Assembly (NCBI RefSeq): GCF_004216715.1
Contig: NZ_SGXG01000001.1
Span: 2,464,501 to 2,528,500, forward strand
DNA length: 64,000 nucleotides
Origin: Cecembia calidifontis
Lineage (GTDB): Bacteria > Bacteroidota > Bacteroidia > Cytophagales > Cyclobacteriaceae
Reading direction: 5' to 3'
Part shown: in pieces, positions 25,909 to 33,141 of the stretch
Numbering within the stretch: the first letter of the stretch is position 1
How the letters are laid out: each line of letters begins with the position of its first letter
Translations under genes and position numbers: made by a program
The notes under the pieces: generated by a model
Databases searched by the model: none
Told to the model about the DNA's origin: nothing
The model's input: the letters and a program-made list of their open reading frames with translations, nothing else

Positions 25909-25920
25909 GTTTTAATATAC

Positions 25921-25928
25921 TAATTTTG
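25921..25928 (+). promoter_or_regulatory. -7 box of birA
   Basis: TAATTTTG is an exact TAnnTTTG match, 70 bases upstream of the birA ATG. No clear TTG at the usual spacing, so the assignment is tentative. Confidence 0.35.
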
Positions 25929-25998
25929 CCCTTTATTATATTGACTTTAATTGAAGGCTTAAATATCCTTATTGCCCCACAAATTAACTAATAAAAGA

Positions 25999-26754
25999 AT
26001 GCATAAAATCCTTGCCAATACGGTTTTTCTTGGAAAAGATATTCATTTCCTGACAGAGTGTCATTCTACCAATGACCTCGCACTCGAAAAAATACGGAAA
26101 AGGGAATTGGCAGAAGGCAGTATCATATTGACTGATTCACAAACTAAGGGCAGGGGACAGCGAGGTAACAGGTGGTGGTCAGAGCCTAACAAGAATCTGA
26201 CTTTTTCTCTGGTCCTTCAACCGTATTTTCTGGATCCATCCGAGCAATTTGAACTTAATATTGCTGTCTCTCTCGCTGCGGCAGAGACTCTGTCGGAATA
26301 TTTTCCGGGGATTGTAGTCAAGTGGCCCAATGATATTCTGCATCTTGAAAAGGGAAAATTAGGCGGTATTCTGATCGAAAACATACTCAGCCATAAGGGA
26401 ATAGAGTATGCCGTAGTGGGAATTGGGTTGAATATCAACCAAGCTATGAAAGAAATCCCCTTCGCTACCTCTTTATGGGATCTTACGGGCAAAGAGTGGG
26501 ACAGATGGGAGATTTTCAAATTACTGATTGCAAAAATCGAGAAAAATTACGTTTTGCTTAAAAAGGCAGAGAAAAAGCAACTGAGGCAGAAATATCTGGA
26601 ATGTCTTTACCGGGTGTATGAAAATCACAAATTTGACGATGGGGAGGTTTTTGAAGGAGAAATCCTTGGGATAGACCAGTTTGGGAAACTGATTATAAAA
26701 AAAAATGACGGTTCAATTAACTTTTACAGCTTCAAAGAGGTTAAGTACCTGTAA
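25999..26754 (+). CDS. birA: Biotin--[acetyl-CoA carboxylase] ligase
   Basis: Attaches biotin to the carboxyl carrier protein of biotin-dependent carboxylases. 251 residues with the ligase motif TKGRGQRGNRWWSE (GRGRxG loop), KWPNDIL with the biotin-contacting Lys, and the GGILIEN strand, then a small C-terminal SH3-like domain (YENHKFDDGEVFEGEILGI). There is no N-terminal helix-turn-helix, so it is a ligase only and not a repressor. The ATG at 25999 is chosen over an in-frame TTG 27 bases upstream. Confidence 0.94.
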   Translation: MHKILANTVFLGKDIHFLTECHSTNDLALEKIRKRELAEGSIILTDSQTKGRGQRGNRWWSEPNKNLTFSLVLQPYFLDPSEQFELNIAVSLAAAETLSEYFPGIVVKWPNDILHLEKGKLGGILIENILSHKGIEYAVVGIGLNINQAMKEIPFATSLWDLTGKEWDRWEIFKLLIAKIEKNYVLLKKAEKKQLRQKYLECLYRVYENHKFDDGEVFEGEILGIDQFGKLIIKKNDGSINFYSFKEVKYL

Positions 26755-26785
26755 ATCGAAATTTTATTTTGTGGGCGAAATGCCT

Positions 26786-26793
26786 TAAATTTG
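26786..26793 (+). promoter_or_regulatory. -7 box of ahcY
   Basis: TAAATTTG is an exact TAnnTTTG match, 43 bases before the ahcY start. A TTTT at 26762-26765 lies at the -33 distance. Confidence 0.5.
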
Positions 26794-26836
26794 AACTCTC
26801 TAAATTGAAAATCAATTCATTAAATAATTTTATCAT

Positions 26837-28156
26837 ATGTCTGAAATTAAGTCTGACAAATTCATCCAATATAAGGTGAAAGATATTTCCCTGGCAGAAT
26901 GGGGAAGAAAAGAGATTACGTTGGCAGAGGCGGAAATGCCAGGTTTGATGGCTCTAAGGGAAGAATTTGGTCCTTCACAGCCATTGAAGGGGGCGAGGAT
27001 TGCCGGATGTCTTCATATGACCATCCAAACTGCTGTTTTGATAGAGACTTTAGTGGCCTTAGGTGCGGAAGTTACCTGGTCATCCTGTAATATTTTCTCT
27101 ACCCAAGATCATGCTGCTGCAGCCATTGCTGCTGCTGGTATTTCAGTCTATGCCTGGAAAGGCATGACGGCCGAGGAGTTTGACTGGTGCATTGAGCAGA
27201 CTTTGTTCTTTGGTGAAGATAGAAAGCCTTTGAACATGATCTTGGATGATGGAGGTGACCTCACCAATATGGTGTTGGACAATTATCCTGAGCTGGTTGC
27301 CGGCATCAAAGGTCTATCAGAAGAAACTACCACCGGTGTGCACAGGCTTTATGAAAGGATGAAAAATGGCACTTTGCCTATGCCTGCTATCAACGTAAAT
27401 GATTCCGTGACCAAATCAAAATTTGACAATAAATACGGTTGTAAAGAATCTTTGGTGGATGCGATCAGAAGGGCAACAGATGTGATGATGGCGGGTAAAG
27501 TGGCTGTTGTAGCGGGATACGGTGATGTGGGCAAAGGTTCTGCGGCGTCTCTTAGAGGAGCTGGCGCCAGAGTGATTGTCACGGAGATTGATCCTATTTG
27601 TGCCCTTCAGGCAGCCATGGATGGTTTTGCAGTGAAGAAAATGGTTGATGCCGTGAAGGAAGCGGATATTGTGGTTACTGCTACCGGAAACAAGGACATC
27701 ATCACAGAGAAGCATTTCAGGGCGATGAAAGATAAAGCAATTGTCTGCAATATCGGTCACTTTGACAATGAGATCGACATGGCATGGTTGAATAAAAACT
27801 ATGGTCATACCAAAGACGTGATTAAGCCTCAGGTGGACCTGTATACCATCGAAGGTAAGCAGATCATTGTCTTAGCGGAAGGTAGGTTGGTGAATTTGGG
27901 TTGTGCTACAGGCCATCCTTCTTTCGTAATGTCCAACTCCTTCACCAATCAGACATTGGCACAGTTGGAGCTTTGGACCAATTCGGATAAGTATGAACCC
28001 GGGGTCTATGTGTTGCCAAAGCATTTGGATGAGAAAGTAGCTGCTTTGCATCTTGCCAAATTGGGTGTAGAGTTAGATACTTTGACTCCCGAACAGGCTG
28101 CTTACATTGGTGTGACAGTGGAAGGACCATTCAAGCCTGAATATTACAGGTATTGA
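26837..28156 (+). CDS. ahcY: Adenosylhomocysteinase (SAH hydrolase)
   Basis: Cleaves S-adenosylhomocysteine to adenosine and homocysteine, relieving product inhibition of methyltransferases. 439 residues, family-typical. NAD-binding Rossmann motif AGYGDVGKGSAASLRGAGARV, substrate residues in HMTIQTAVLIETL and NVNDSVTKSKFDN, and the C-terminal PFKPEYYRY that contributes to the neighbouring subunit's NAD site. Own promoter upstream and a bidirectional terminator downstream. Confidence 0.97.
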   Translation: MSEIKSDKFIQYKVKDISLAEWGRKEITLAEAEMPGLMALREEFGPSQPLKGARIAGCLHMTIQTAVLIETLVALGAEVTWSSCNIFSTQDHAAAAIAAAGISVYAWKGMTAEEFDWCIEQTLFFGEDRKPLNMILDDGGDLTNMVLDNYPELVAGIKGLSEETTTGVHRLYERMKNGTLPMPAINVNDSVTKSKFDNKYGCKESLVDAIRRATDVMMAGKVAVVAGYGDVGKGSAASLRGAGARVIVTEIDPICALQAAMDGFAVKKMVDAVKEADIVVTATGNKDIITEKHFRAMKDKAIVCNIGHFDNEIDMAWLNKNYGHTKDVIKPQVDLYTIEGKQIIVLAEGRLVNLGCATGHPSFVMSNSFTNQTLAQLELWTNSDKYEPGVYVLPKHLDEKVAALHLAKLGVELDTLTPEQAAYIGVTVEGPFKPEYYRY

Positions 28157-28171
28157 TACTTGAAGAAAAAT

Positions 28172-28209
28172 AAAAAAAAGAGGCTGTTTTTTAGACAGCC
28201 TCTTTTTTT
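28172..28209. terminator. Bidirectional terminator between ahcY and the esterase gene
   Basis: Near-perfect hairpin with the stem AAAAAGAGGCTGT / ACAGCCTCTTTTT and a seven-base loop. A-run on the left, T-run on the right, so it serves ahcY on the plus strand and the esterase gene on the minus strand; it slightly overlaps the stop of the latter. Confidence 0.85.
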
Positions 28210-29377
28210 ATAGGGTTCCTTCACGATCGCTGAAAAAGAGCCATTCTATTGCTTTGGGGAACTCATCGCTCCAGTATGTTTCATTGTGCTTGCCTTCCAT
28301 ATTGATGCTGAGGTTCACTTTCATTTTTTTACGGATGCCTTCTCTCTTCAATAGTCTCTTTTTAAATTTTTTGACATGTTTGACCATTGTTTCGCTTTCA
28401 TCACCTCCCGCATAGAGGTAAATTTTTGTCTCCATGGGTTCAAAAAAATCAAGGAACGAAAATTTGATTTTGGGGATTACCCATAAGGACGGTGAAAAGA
28501 TCATGAGTTTGCCATAGACTTCCGGATACATCAAACCGCTAAAGATACTGACCAATCCGCCCATGGAGCTTCCGCCAATGCCTGTGAACTCCCGCTCAGG
28601 TTTGGTCCTGAAATTTTTGTCCACAAAAGGTTTGAGAGTATCGGTAACAAATCTGATGTATTTTTTGCCCTGTCCTTCTCCCAACAAGGTTTTGCCGACA
28701 TTGTACTCCAATAGTCTTTCTTTCTCCGCATGCTCTATGGCAATAATGATTATTTTACCGATCCCATAATCAGACATTACAGCAAGTTTTTTGTCAATCT
28801 GCCAGTTGCCAAAAGGGGAATTTTCATTGAAAAGGTTTTGGGCATCCTGAAGATAAAGTACAGGGTAATGCTCCTCAGAAGTGTCATAATCATGAGGCAA
28901 TAGTGCCCAGACTTTCCTTTTCTTGTTGAGCTGCGGTATTTCAAATTCTTCGGAGATTAAGTGTACCTGAGGTAATTGGCTGGGTCTGTAGGGAAGCCAG
29001 TTTTTTCTCCAACGGGGCACAAATTCTTCCTGGATCCCCTGTTTTTTTTGACAATGTCTGTTGGGTGTTTTGTTGCCATAGCGGTCAATCTCTACCTCTG
29101 ACCAATCGCCCTTGGTGAATTTATAGATAAGCTCTTCAGGGTAGTCAAAACTTTCAGGAAAGGTAAAACTGTATTTCCCTTCTCCTATTTTGTGGAGCAT
29201 ATACCGTTTATCCTGGGTTGCCCAATCATTGAAATTTCCTGATAAATAAACAGGCCTGTGGTCATCCTCATCAGTTTTCAAAAGAATGGTCAAACCTTTG
29301 GGTGATTCGGTTTGATCAATTAAGGTGTCCGTTTTTTCTTCGCAATCCATCTGCTGCAATAACCTTTTGTTTTTCAT
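28208..29377 (-). CDS. Esterase-D-like alpha/beta hydrolase with N-terminal CBM48-like domain
   Basis: 389 residues without signal peptide. Residues about 28-110 resemble the early-set/CBM48 glycogen-binding fold (VYLSGNFNDWATQDKRYML, YKFTKGDWSEVEID). The rest is a PF00756-type esterase: a catalytic Ser in GIGGSSMGGLVSIF, an Asp in LYAGGDESETM and a His in EGKHNETYWSDEFP. Proteins of this layout are annotated as putative esterases or ferric-enterobactin-esterase-like hydrolases. A role in storage-polysaccharide or acylated-sugar metabolism is only suggested by the first domain. Confidence 0.78.
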   Translation of the reverse strand: MKNKRLLQQMDCEEKTDTLIDQTESPKGLTILLKTDEDDHRPVYLSGNFNDWATQDKRYMLHKIGEGKYSFTFPESFDYPEELIYKFTKGDWSEVEIDRYGNKTPNRHCQKKQGIQEEFVPRWRKNWLPYRPSQLPQVHLISEEFEIPQLNKKRKVWALLPHDYDTSEEHYPVLYLQDAQNLFNENSPFGNWQIDKKLAVMSDYGIGKIIIIAIEHAEKERLLEYNVGKTLLGEGQGKKYIRFVTDTLKPFVDKNFRTKPEREFTGIGGSSMGGLVSIFSGLMYPEVYGKLMIFSPSLWVIPKIKFSFLDFFEPMETKIYLYAGGDESETMVKHVKKFKKRLLKREGIRKKMKVNLSINMEGKHNETYWSDEFPKAIEWLFFSDREGTL

Positions 29378-29475
29378 TTAAGGAAGCCTGTAAAAATAGG
29401 GCTTTGAAATTTTGGGAAAAAATAATGAATGGAAATAAAGGGCTTTTTTTATCAAGCCCTCATCAAATTACTTTC

Positions 29476-29967
29476 TTAAAATCTTACCGGTGAAGTTCGG
29501 TTGAGTGGGATTTGGATAACCACATATGACTCCCCTTCTTTGGCGTGGCAGGCATTGCAGGCAGAAGTCAACATCTGAAATCCTTTGAGAAACTCTTCTT
29601 TGTCTTCTTTTTTGACCAATTCTTCCATATAAGGGAGTGTTTCTTTCATAAAATCCTCCGCTGAGGCAGCCCGGACCGGCCTTCTTTTGAGTCCATCTTC
29701 CATGGCTTCGATAATATGTTCAATTTGATGGTCTGCGTAACCCCAATTTTCATCCATGGCAGCCCAGTACAGTTCAGAATACCGGTAACCTACTTCCACC
29801 ATAGTGCGGCTAAATCCCCCCAATTGATGGGCTACTTCTTCAAATTTTTCTTCAGTAGTCCCTTCTAGCCAACCATCCAAGCCCACAGCGCTGGATTTTT
29901 CCTCCTGTTGGGTTTGGCAGGAAAAGGTCAAATAGGATAGGGAAATTATAAAAAGCACTTTTTTCAT
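29476..29967 (-). CDS. Lipoprotein with a single haem c motif
   Basis: 163-residue lipoprotein: signal peptide with lipobox TFSC (acylated Cys 17), helical middle region (EVAHQLGGFSRTMVEVGYRYSELYWAAMDENW) and one CxxCH motif, CNACH, close to the C-terminus. The pattern fits a small four-helix cytochrome c' type protein with haem near its end, anchored to a membrane facing the periplasm. A function in electron transfer or gas binding is possible, but no redox partner is nearby. Coupled to rsmE by a four-base overlap (ATGA), although no functional link is evident. Confidence 0.72.
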   Translation of the reverse strand: MKKVLFIISLSYLTFSCQTQQEEKSSAVGLDGWLEGTTEEKFEEVAHQLGGFSRTMVEVGYRYSELYWAAMDENWGYADHQIEHIIEAMEDGLKRRPVRAASAEDFMKETLPYMEELVKKEDKEEFLKGFQMLTSACNACHAKEGESYVVIQIPLNRTSPVRF

Positions 29968-30680
29968 ATGATTTTTAAATTGTTTTTGAGTTGTAAAGTA
30001 TGCACTGCGATCACGCCTGCAGTTTCGCTTCTCAGTCTGCTTTTCCCCAAAGAACAGGGAAGGAAATGGTGGTCAAAAGCGAGTTGAAGTTCCTGTTGTG
30101 AGAAATCTCCCTCCGGACCTATTAAAATAATGTAGGCCCTGTCCGTTTCCGCTTTGTCAAACAAATGCCTGTCATTTTCTTTGTCCACATAAGCAATAAA
30201 CCTTTGGTAAGCATCAAAAGTTTTGTCTATCACCAATTCTGACATTTGTCTGATTGGGTTAAGTTTGGGGAACCTGGTTTTGAGACTTTGTTTGCATGCA
30301 GCGATCATTTTTTTCTCCAGCCTGTCCATTTTAAGGTTTGGTCTTTCTGAATGTTCAGAAACCATAAAAGTGATTTCATCCACTCCAATTTCAGTAGCTT
30401 TTTCGACCATCCATTCCATTCTTTCCAGGTTTTTGGTAGGACAGATAGCCAAATGGATATAGTAATCACTTTGTGGGCTATACTGTCTTTCGGTGACTCG
30501 AAGCAGGGCTTTTTTGGGATTGTCGTCAATAATAGTACAGGTCAGCAAGCAACCGTTACCATCGGTAAAATGAACTTTATCACCTTTAGATTTCCTCAAA
30601 ACCCTGATCAGATGCTTGGATTCATCCTGATCCAAGTGAAAGGTATTTTCGAAAGTGTTCTGGTAATAAAACAGCTGCAT
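29964..30680 (-). CDS. rsmE: 16S rRNA (uracil(1498)-N3)-methyltransferase RsmE
   Basis: SPOUT-class SAM methyltransferase that modifies U1498 of 16S rRNA. 238 residues: N-terminal PUA-like part (ESKHLIRVLRKSKGDKV) and a knotted C-terminal domain with IILIGPEGDFSQQE and LGKSRLRSETAGVIA, the family's SAM loops. A longer frame from 30716 exists, but the start at 30680 (MQLFYYQ) fits the family and lies downstream of a likely promoter box. Confidence 0.94.
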   Translation of the reverse strand: MQLFYYQNTFENTFHLDQDESKHLIRVLRKSKGDKVHFTDGNGCLLTCTIIDDNPKKALLRVTERQYSPQSDYYIHLAICPTKNLERMEWMVEKATEIGVDEITFMVSEHSERPNLKMDRLEKKMIAACKQSLKTRFPKLNPIRQMSELVIDKTFDAYQRFIAYVDKENDRHLFDKAETDRAYIILIGPEGDFSQQELQLAFDHHFLPCSLGKSRLRSETAGVIAVHTLQLKNNLKII

Positions 30681-30703
30681 TTTTAATGGGATTCGCTTTT
30701 TGT

Positions 30704-30711
30704 CAAAAATA
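30704..30711 (-). promoter_or_regulatory. -7 box of rsmE
   Basis: On the minus strand TATTTTTG matches TAnnTTTG, 24 bases before the ATG at 30680. It falls inside the longer open frame and therefore supports the shorter start. Confidence 0.4.
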
Positions 30712-30752
30712 GCCATTAAGGATTAAAAAGTATGGATTTTTGTACAATATCC

Positions 30753-30787
30753 ACAAAAAAAGCGCAATCTCTTGGAGACTGCGCTTT
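30753..30787 (-). terminator. Terminator of deaD
   Basis: Stem AAAGCGCA / TGCGCTTT with further imperfect pairing inside, followed on the minus strand by TTTTTTT. Located 44 bases after the deaD stop codon. Confidence 0.75.
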
Positions 30788-30830
30788 AAAACCACTAACC
30801 TTTATAAACTAATTAACCAATTATGAATTC

Positions 30831-32561
30831 TTAACCTTTTGAGATCTCCATATTGACAGATTTTCCCTTTATGGTGTTGTTTTTCATTACCTTGATGATG
30901 TGGTCTGCATCTTTGGAGGGTACATCCACAAATGAGAAGTTGTCAAATATGTCAATACCTCCGATACTTCTGCCGGGCACACCGGTCTCACCGGCAATGG
31001 CACCCACAATATCATTAGGTCTTACTCTGTCTTTTTTACCAAGGTTAATGAAAAGTCTCGCCATTCCAGGTTCTCTAACACCTTTTTCTTTTGATCCCCT
31101 CTTTTCGCCTTTTACTCCTCTGTCACGCTCTCTGCTTCTTCCCCTGTCACGCTCTCTGCCTCTTCCACCATCACGGTCTCTGTCTCTATCTCTTCCGCCT
31201 CTTTCACGCTCTCTATCTCTTCCGAGATCCAAGCTGAAATTTTGCTCTTCCATTTCATGAACGGCTTCAGCAAGTTGTATTTTTGTAAGCCCTAAGACAA
31301 TTTGATCAAGGCTTAAGCCTTCGGTCAACATTTGTCCAATAGTATCTTCGTAAAAGGAATTGTTTTCTTCCTTACTTAATTGTCTGTAGATGTCTTTGAT
31401 GAGCTGTTGTTTTTTCAACTCAATCAGGTCAGCTACAGAAGGAGGGGCCATTTTATTGATGGAAGTCTTGATGAATTTTTCCAGGTCTTTCAACCTGTAC
31501 ATATCTTTTCTTCCAGTAACGAAGCTGATAGCAGTTCCTGATTTGCCGGCACGGCCGGTTCGCCCGATACGGTGAACGTAATTTTCCTCATCCAATGGAA
31601 GGTCAAAGTTGAAAACAGCTTCTACATTGTCTACGTCGATACCTCTTGCCGCTACATCGGTGGCTACAAGTACGGACACATGTCCTTTTCTGAATTTACC
31701 CATTACCTTAGTACGCTGGGCCTGGGAAAGATCACCGTGCAAGGCTTCTGCCTGTATACCGCGCGCCAATAGCTCCTCAGTAACCTCATCCGTAGTCTTT
31801 TTGGTGTTACAGAAAACCACACTTAGTGCAAACTGATTCAAATTCATCAGCCTGGACATCAGTTCAATTTTCAGAGAGGGCTTTACCTCATAATAAACCT
31901 GAGAGATATTTTCAACTGTTAGTTCTTTCCTGAGAACTTTTACTATTTCAGGATTGTCCTGGAATTTCTTTGTCAGATCGAGGATAGGTTTAGGCATGGT
32001 AGCAGAGAAGAACACAGTCTGTCTCTCTTCAGGGCATTCGCTTAGGATATTTTCAATGTCCTCCCTGAATCCCATGTCGAGCATTTCGTCAGCTTCATCC
32101 AATACAATGATGCCCACATGGTCCAGTTTTAGTGTGCCCCTGTCCATATGGTCCATAATCCTACCCGGTGTACCCACTACAATCTGAACACCCTTTTTAA
32201 GGCTTTTTATTTGACGGTCAATTGATTCACCTCCATAAATGCAGGTTGAACTCAATCCTCTTTTATATTTTGAAAGTTTAACAATTTCCCCTTCCACTTG
32301 CACTGCCAATTCGCGGGTAGGGCAAAGGATCAATGCCTGAGGCTTGTTGAATTCCACATCCACCTGATCGATGATAGGAATAGCAAATGAAGCTGTCTTT
32401 CCGGTCCCGGTCTGCGCCTGACCTATGACATCTCTGCCTTGAAGCAATAAAGGGATTGATTTTGCTTGAATCGGGGAAGGATGGGTATAGCCCATGTCTT
32501 CCACTGCCCTTAGAATTTCATTTGAAATCCCAAGGTCTGAGAATAATAATTCTTTTTCCAT
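30831..32561 (-). CDS. deaD: DEAD-box RNA helicase DeaD/CsdA-like
   Basis: 576-residue RNA helicase for ribosome assembly and RNA turnover, typically cold-induced. Q motif (GYTHPSPIQAKSIP), motif I AQTGTGKT, motif II DEAD, motif III SAT, motif V ARGIDV and motif VI HRIGRTGRAG. The C-terminal DbpA-type RNA-binding domain (ARLFINLGKKDRVRPNDIVG) follows a low-complexity Arg/Asp/Gly segment near residues 430-490 made of RD/RE/RG repeats, likely disordered and RNA-binding. The message has a leader of about 100 bases with an unusual AGGAGG and an upstream ORF. Confidence 0.95.
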   Translation of the reverse strand: MEKELLFSDLGISNEILRAVEDMGYTHPSPIQAKSIPLLLQGRDVIGQAQTGTGKTASFAIPIIDQVDVEFNKPQALILCPTRELAVQVEGEIVKLSKYKRGLSSTCIYGGESIDRQIKSLKKGVQIVVGTPGRIMDHMDRGTLKLDHVGIIVLDEADEMLDMGFREDIENILSECPEERQTVFFSATMPKPILDLTKKFQDNPEIVKVLRKELTVENISQVYYEVKPSLKIELMSRLMNLNQFALSVVFCNTKKTTDEVTEELLARGIQAEALHGDLSQAQRTKVMGKFRKGHVSVLVATDVAARGIDVDNVEAVFNFDLPLDEENYVHRIGRTGRAGKSGTAISFVTGRKDMYRLKDLEKFIKTSINKMAPPSVADLIELKKQQLIKDIYRQLSKEENNSFYEDTIGQMLTEGLSLDQIVLGLTKIQLAEAVHEMEEQNFSLDLGRDRERERGGRDRDRDRDGGRGRERDRGRSRERDRGVKGEKRGSKEKGVREPGMARLFINLGKKDRVRPNDIVGAIAGETGVPGRSIGGIDIFDNFSFVDVPSKDADHIIKVMKNNTIKGKSVNMEISKG

Positions 32562-32590
32562 GAAATGTTTCCTTGCTTTTTCTCAACCAT
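32510..32590 (-). other. Upstream ORF with AGGAGG in the deaD leader
   Basis: A 26-codon frame (MVEKKQGNISWKKNYYSQTL then GFQMKF) starts at 32590 and overlaps the deaD start in another frame. AGGAGG (32598-32593 on the minus strand) stands only two bases before its ATG, closer than is normal, and 31 bases from the deaD ATG, too far to serve it. It may be translated, or the AGGAGG may act as a ribosome-binding or regulatory site. Coding is not demonstrated. Confidence 0.3.
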
Positions 32591-32668
32591 GTCCTCCTAG
32601 AAGTAACCCAAGTCAAGCGACAGAAAGGAAACCCACGGTTAGAAAAATGTTTTTAATTAATACGGCTG

Positions 32669-32699
32669 CAAAGGTATGAAGTATTATTTGGAAAAGCAA
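32669..32699 (-). promoter_or_regulatory. Promoter of deaD
   Basis: On the minus strand TTG (32699-32697) and TACCTTTG (32676-32669) are 20 bases apart, a full fit to the Bacteroidota promoter. Transcription would start near 32662, giving a leader of about 100 bases. Confidence 0.65.
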
Positions 32700-32813
32700 G
32701 TTGGTTTGTAGGTGTATTAAAATATTTTAGAGAAAAAATCGAAGTATGTAAAAAATAATTTCGAGTTGAATGCCGGGATGATTGATAATCCCGGCATTTC
32801 TTGAGAATTCGGG

Positions 32814-33074
32814 TTACATGTGTTTTTCAGACAAGTCGTTGACCAAATCTACATATGCTTGGGATGCCTCTTCTTTGGACATACCTTTTAGATTTGCCCA
32901 GGCATTATATTTTGCTGCTGCTACAAAATCAAAACCACCCGGGCGTTCTTCATTGTTGTCTCCTTCCGTGGCTTGTTTGTAAAGACTGTATAATTTTAGT
33001 AAATCCTCATTGTTAGGTTTACTTGTAAATTTTTTGGTGAGAGCAAAGGCTTCCTCCAGATTGTGCGCTTTCAT
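32814..33074 (-). CDS. Acyl-CoA-binding protein
   Basis: 86-residue ACBP, the usual size of the free-standing protein. Four-helix pattern with the ligand motif LYSLYKQATEGDN and KYNAWANLKGMSKEEA. It binds long-chain acyl-CoA in the cytosol as a pool former. ACBPs are mainly eukaryotic but occur in some bacteria, including Bacteroidota. The start at 33074 (MKAHNLEEAF) is preferred because the longer frame from 33107 begins inside the likely -7 box. An IS4-family element is inserted 30 bases upstream of that box. Confidence 0.88.
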   Translation of the reverse strand: MKAHNLEEAFALTKKFTSKPNNEDLLKLYSLYKQATEGDNNEERPGGFDFVAAAKYNAWANLKGMSKEEASQAYVDLVNDLSEKHM

Positions 33075-33104
33075 AGGTAAACTCAAAATATTGATTTCAG
33101 TTTC

Positions 33105-33112
33105 CAAATATA
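33105..33112 (-). promoter_or_regulatory. -7 box of the ACBP gene
   Basis: TATATTTG on the minus strand matches TAnnTTTG, 30 bases ahead of the ATG at 33074. The IS4 element begins 30 bases further upstream and its 9-bp duplication keeps the -33 region unchanged. Confidence 0.45.
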
Positions 33113-33141
33113 TAAAACTCTCCGAATAAGAAACTTGTTTT

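Noticed and set aside
31090..31235. Short tandem-like repeats (cgctctctg, cctctgtc types), at first sight an array
   Set aside because: They encode the Arg/Asp/Glu-rich linker of DeaD in frame; unit lengths vary and there are no spacers, so it is not a CRISPR or minisatellite of note.
32593..32598. AGGAGG as the ribosome-binding site of deaD itself
   Set aside because: It is 31 nt from the deaD ATG, too far for direct use; kept only as a leader feature.
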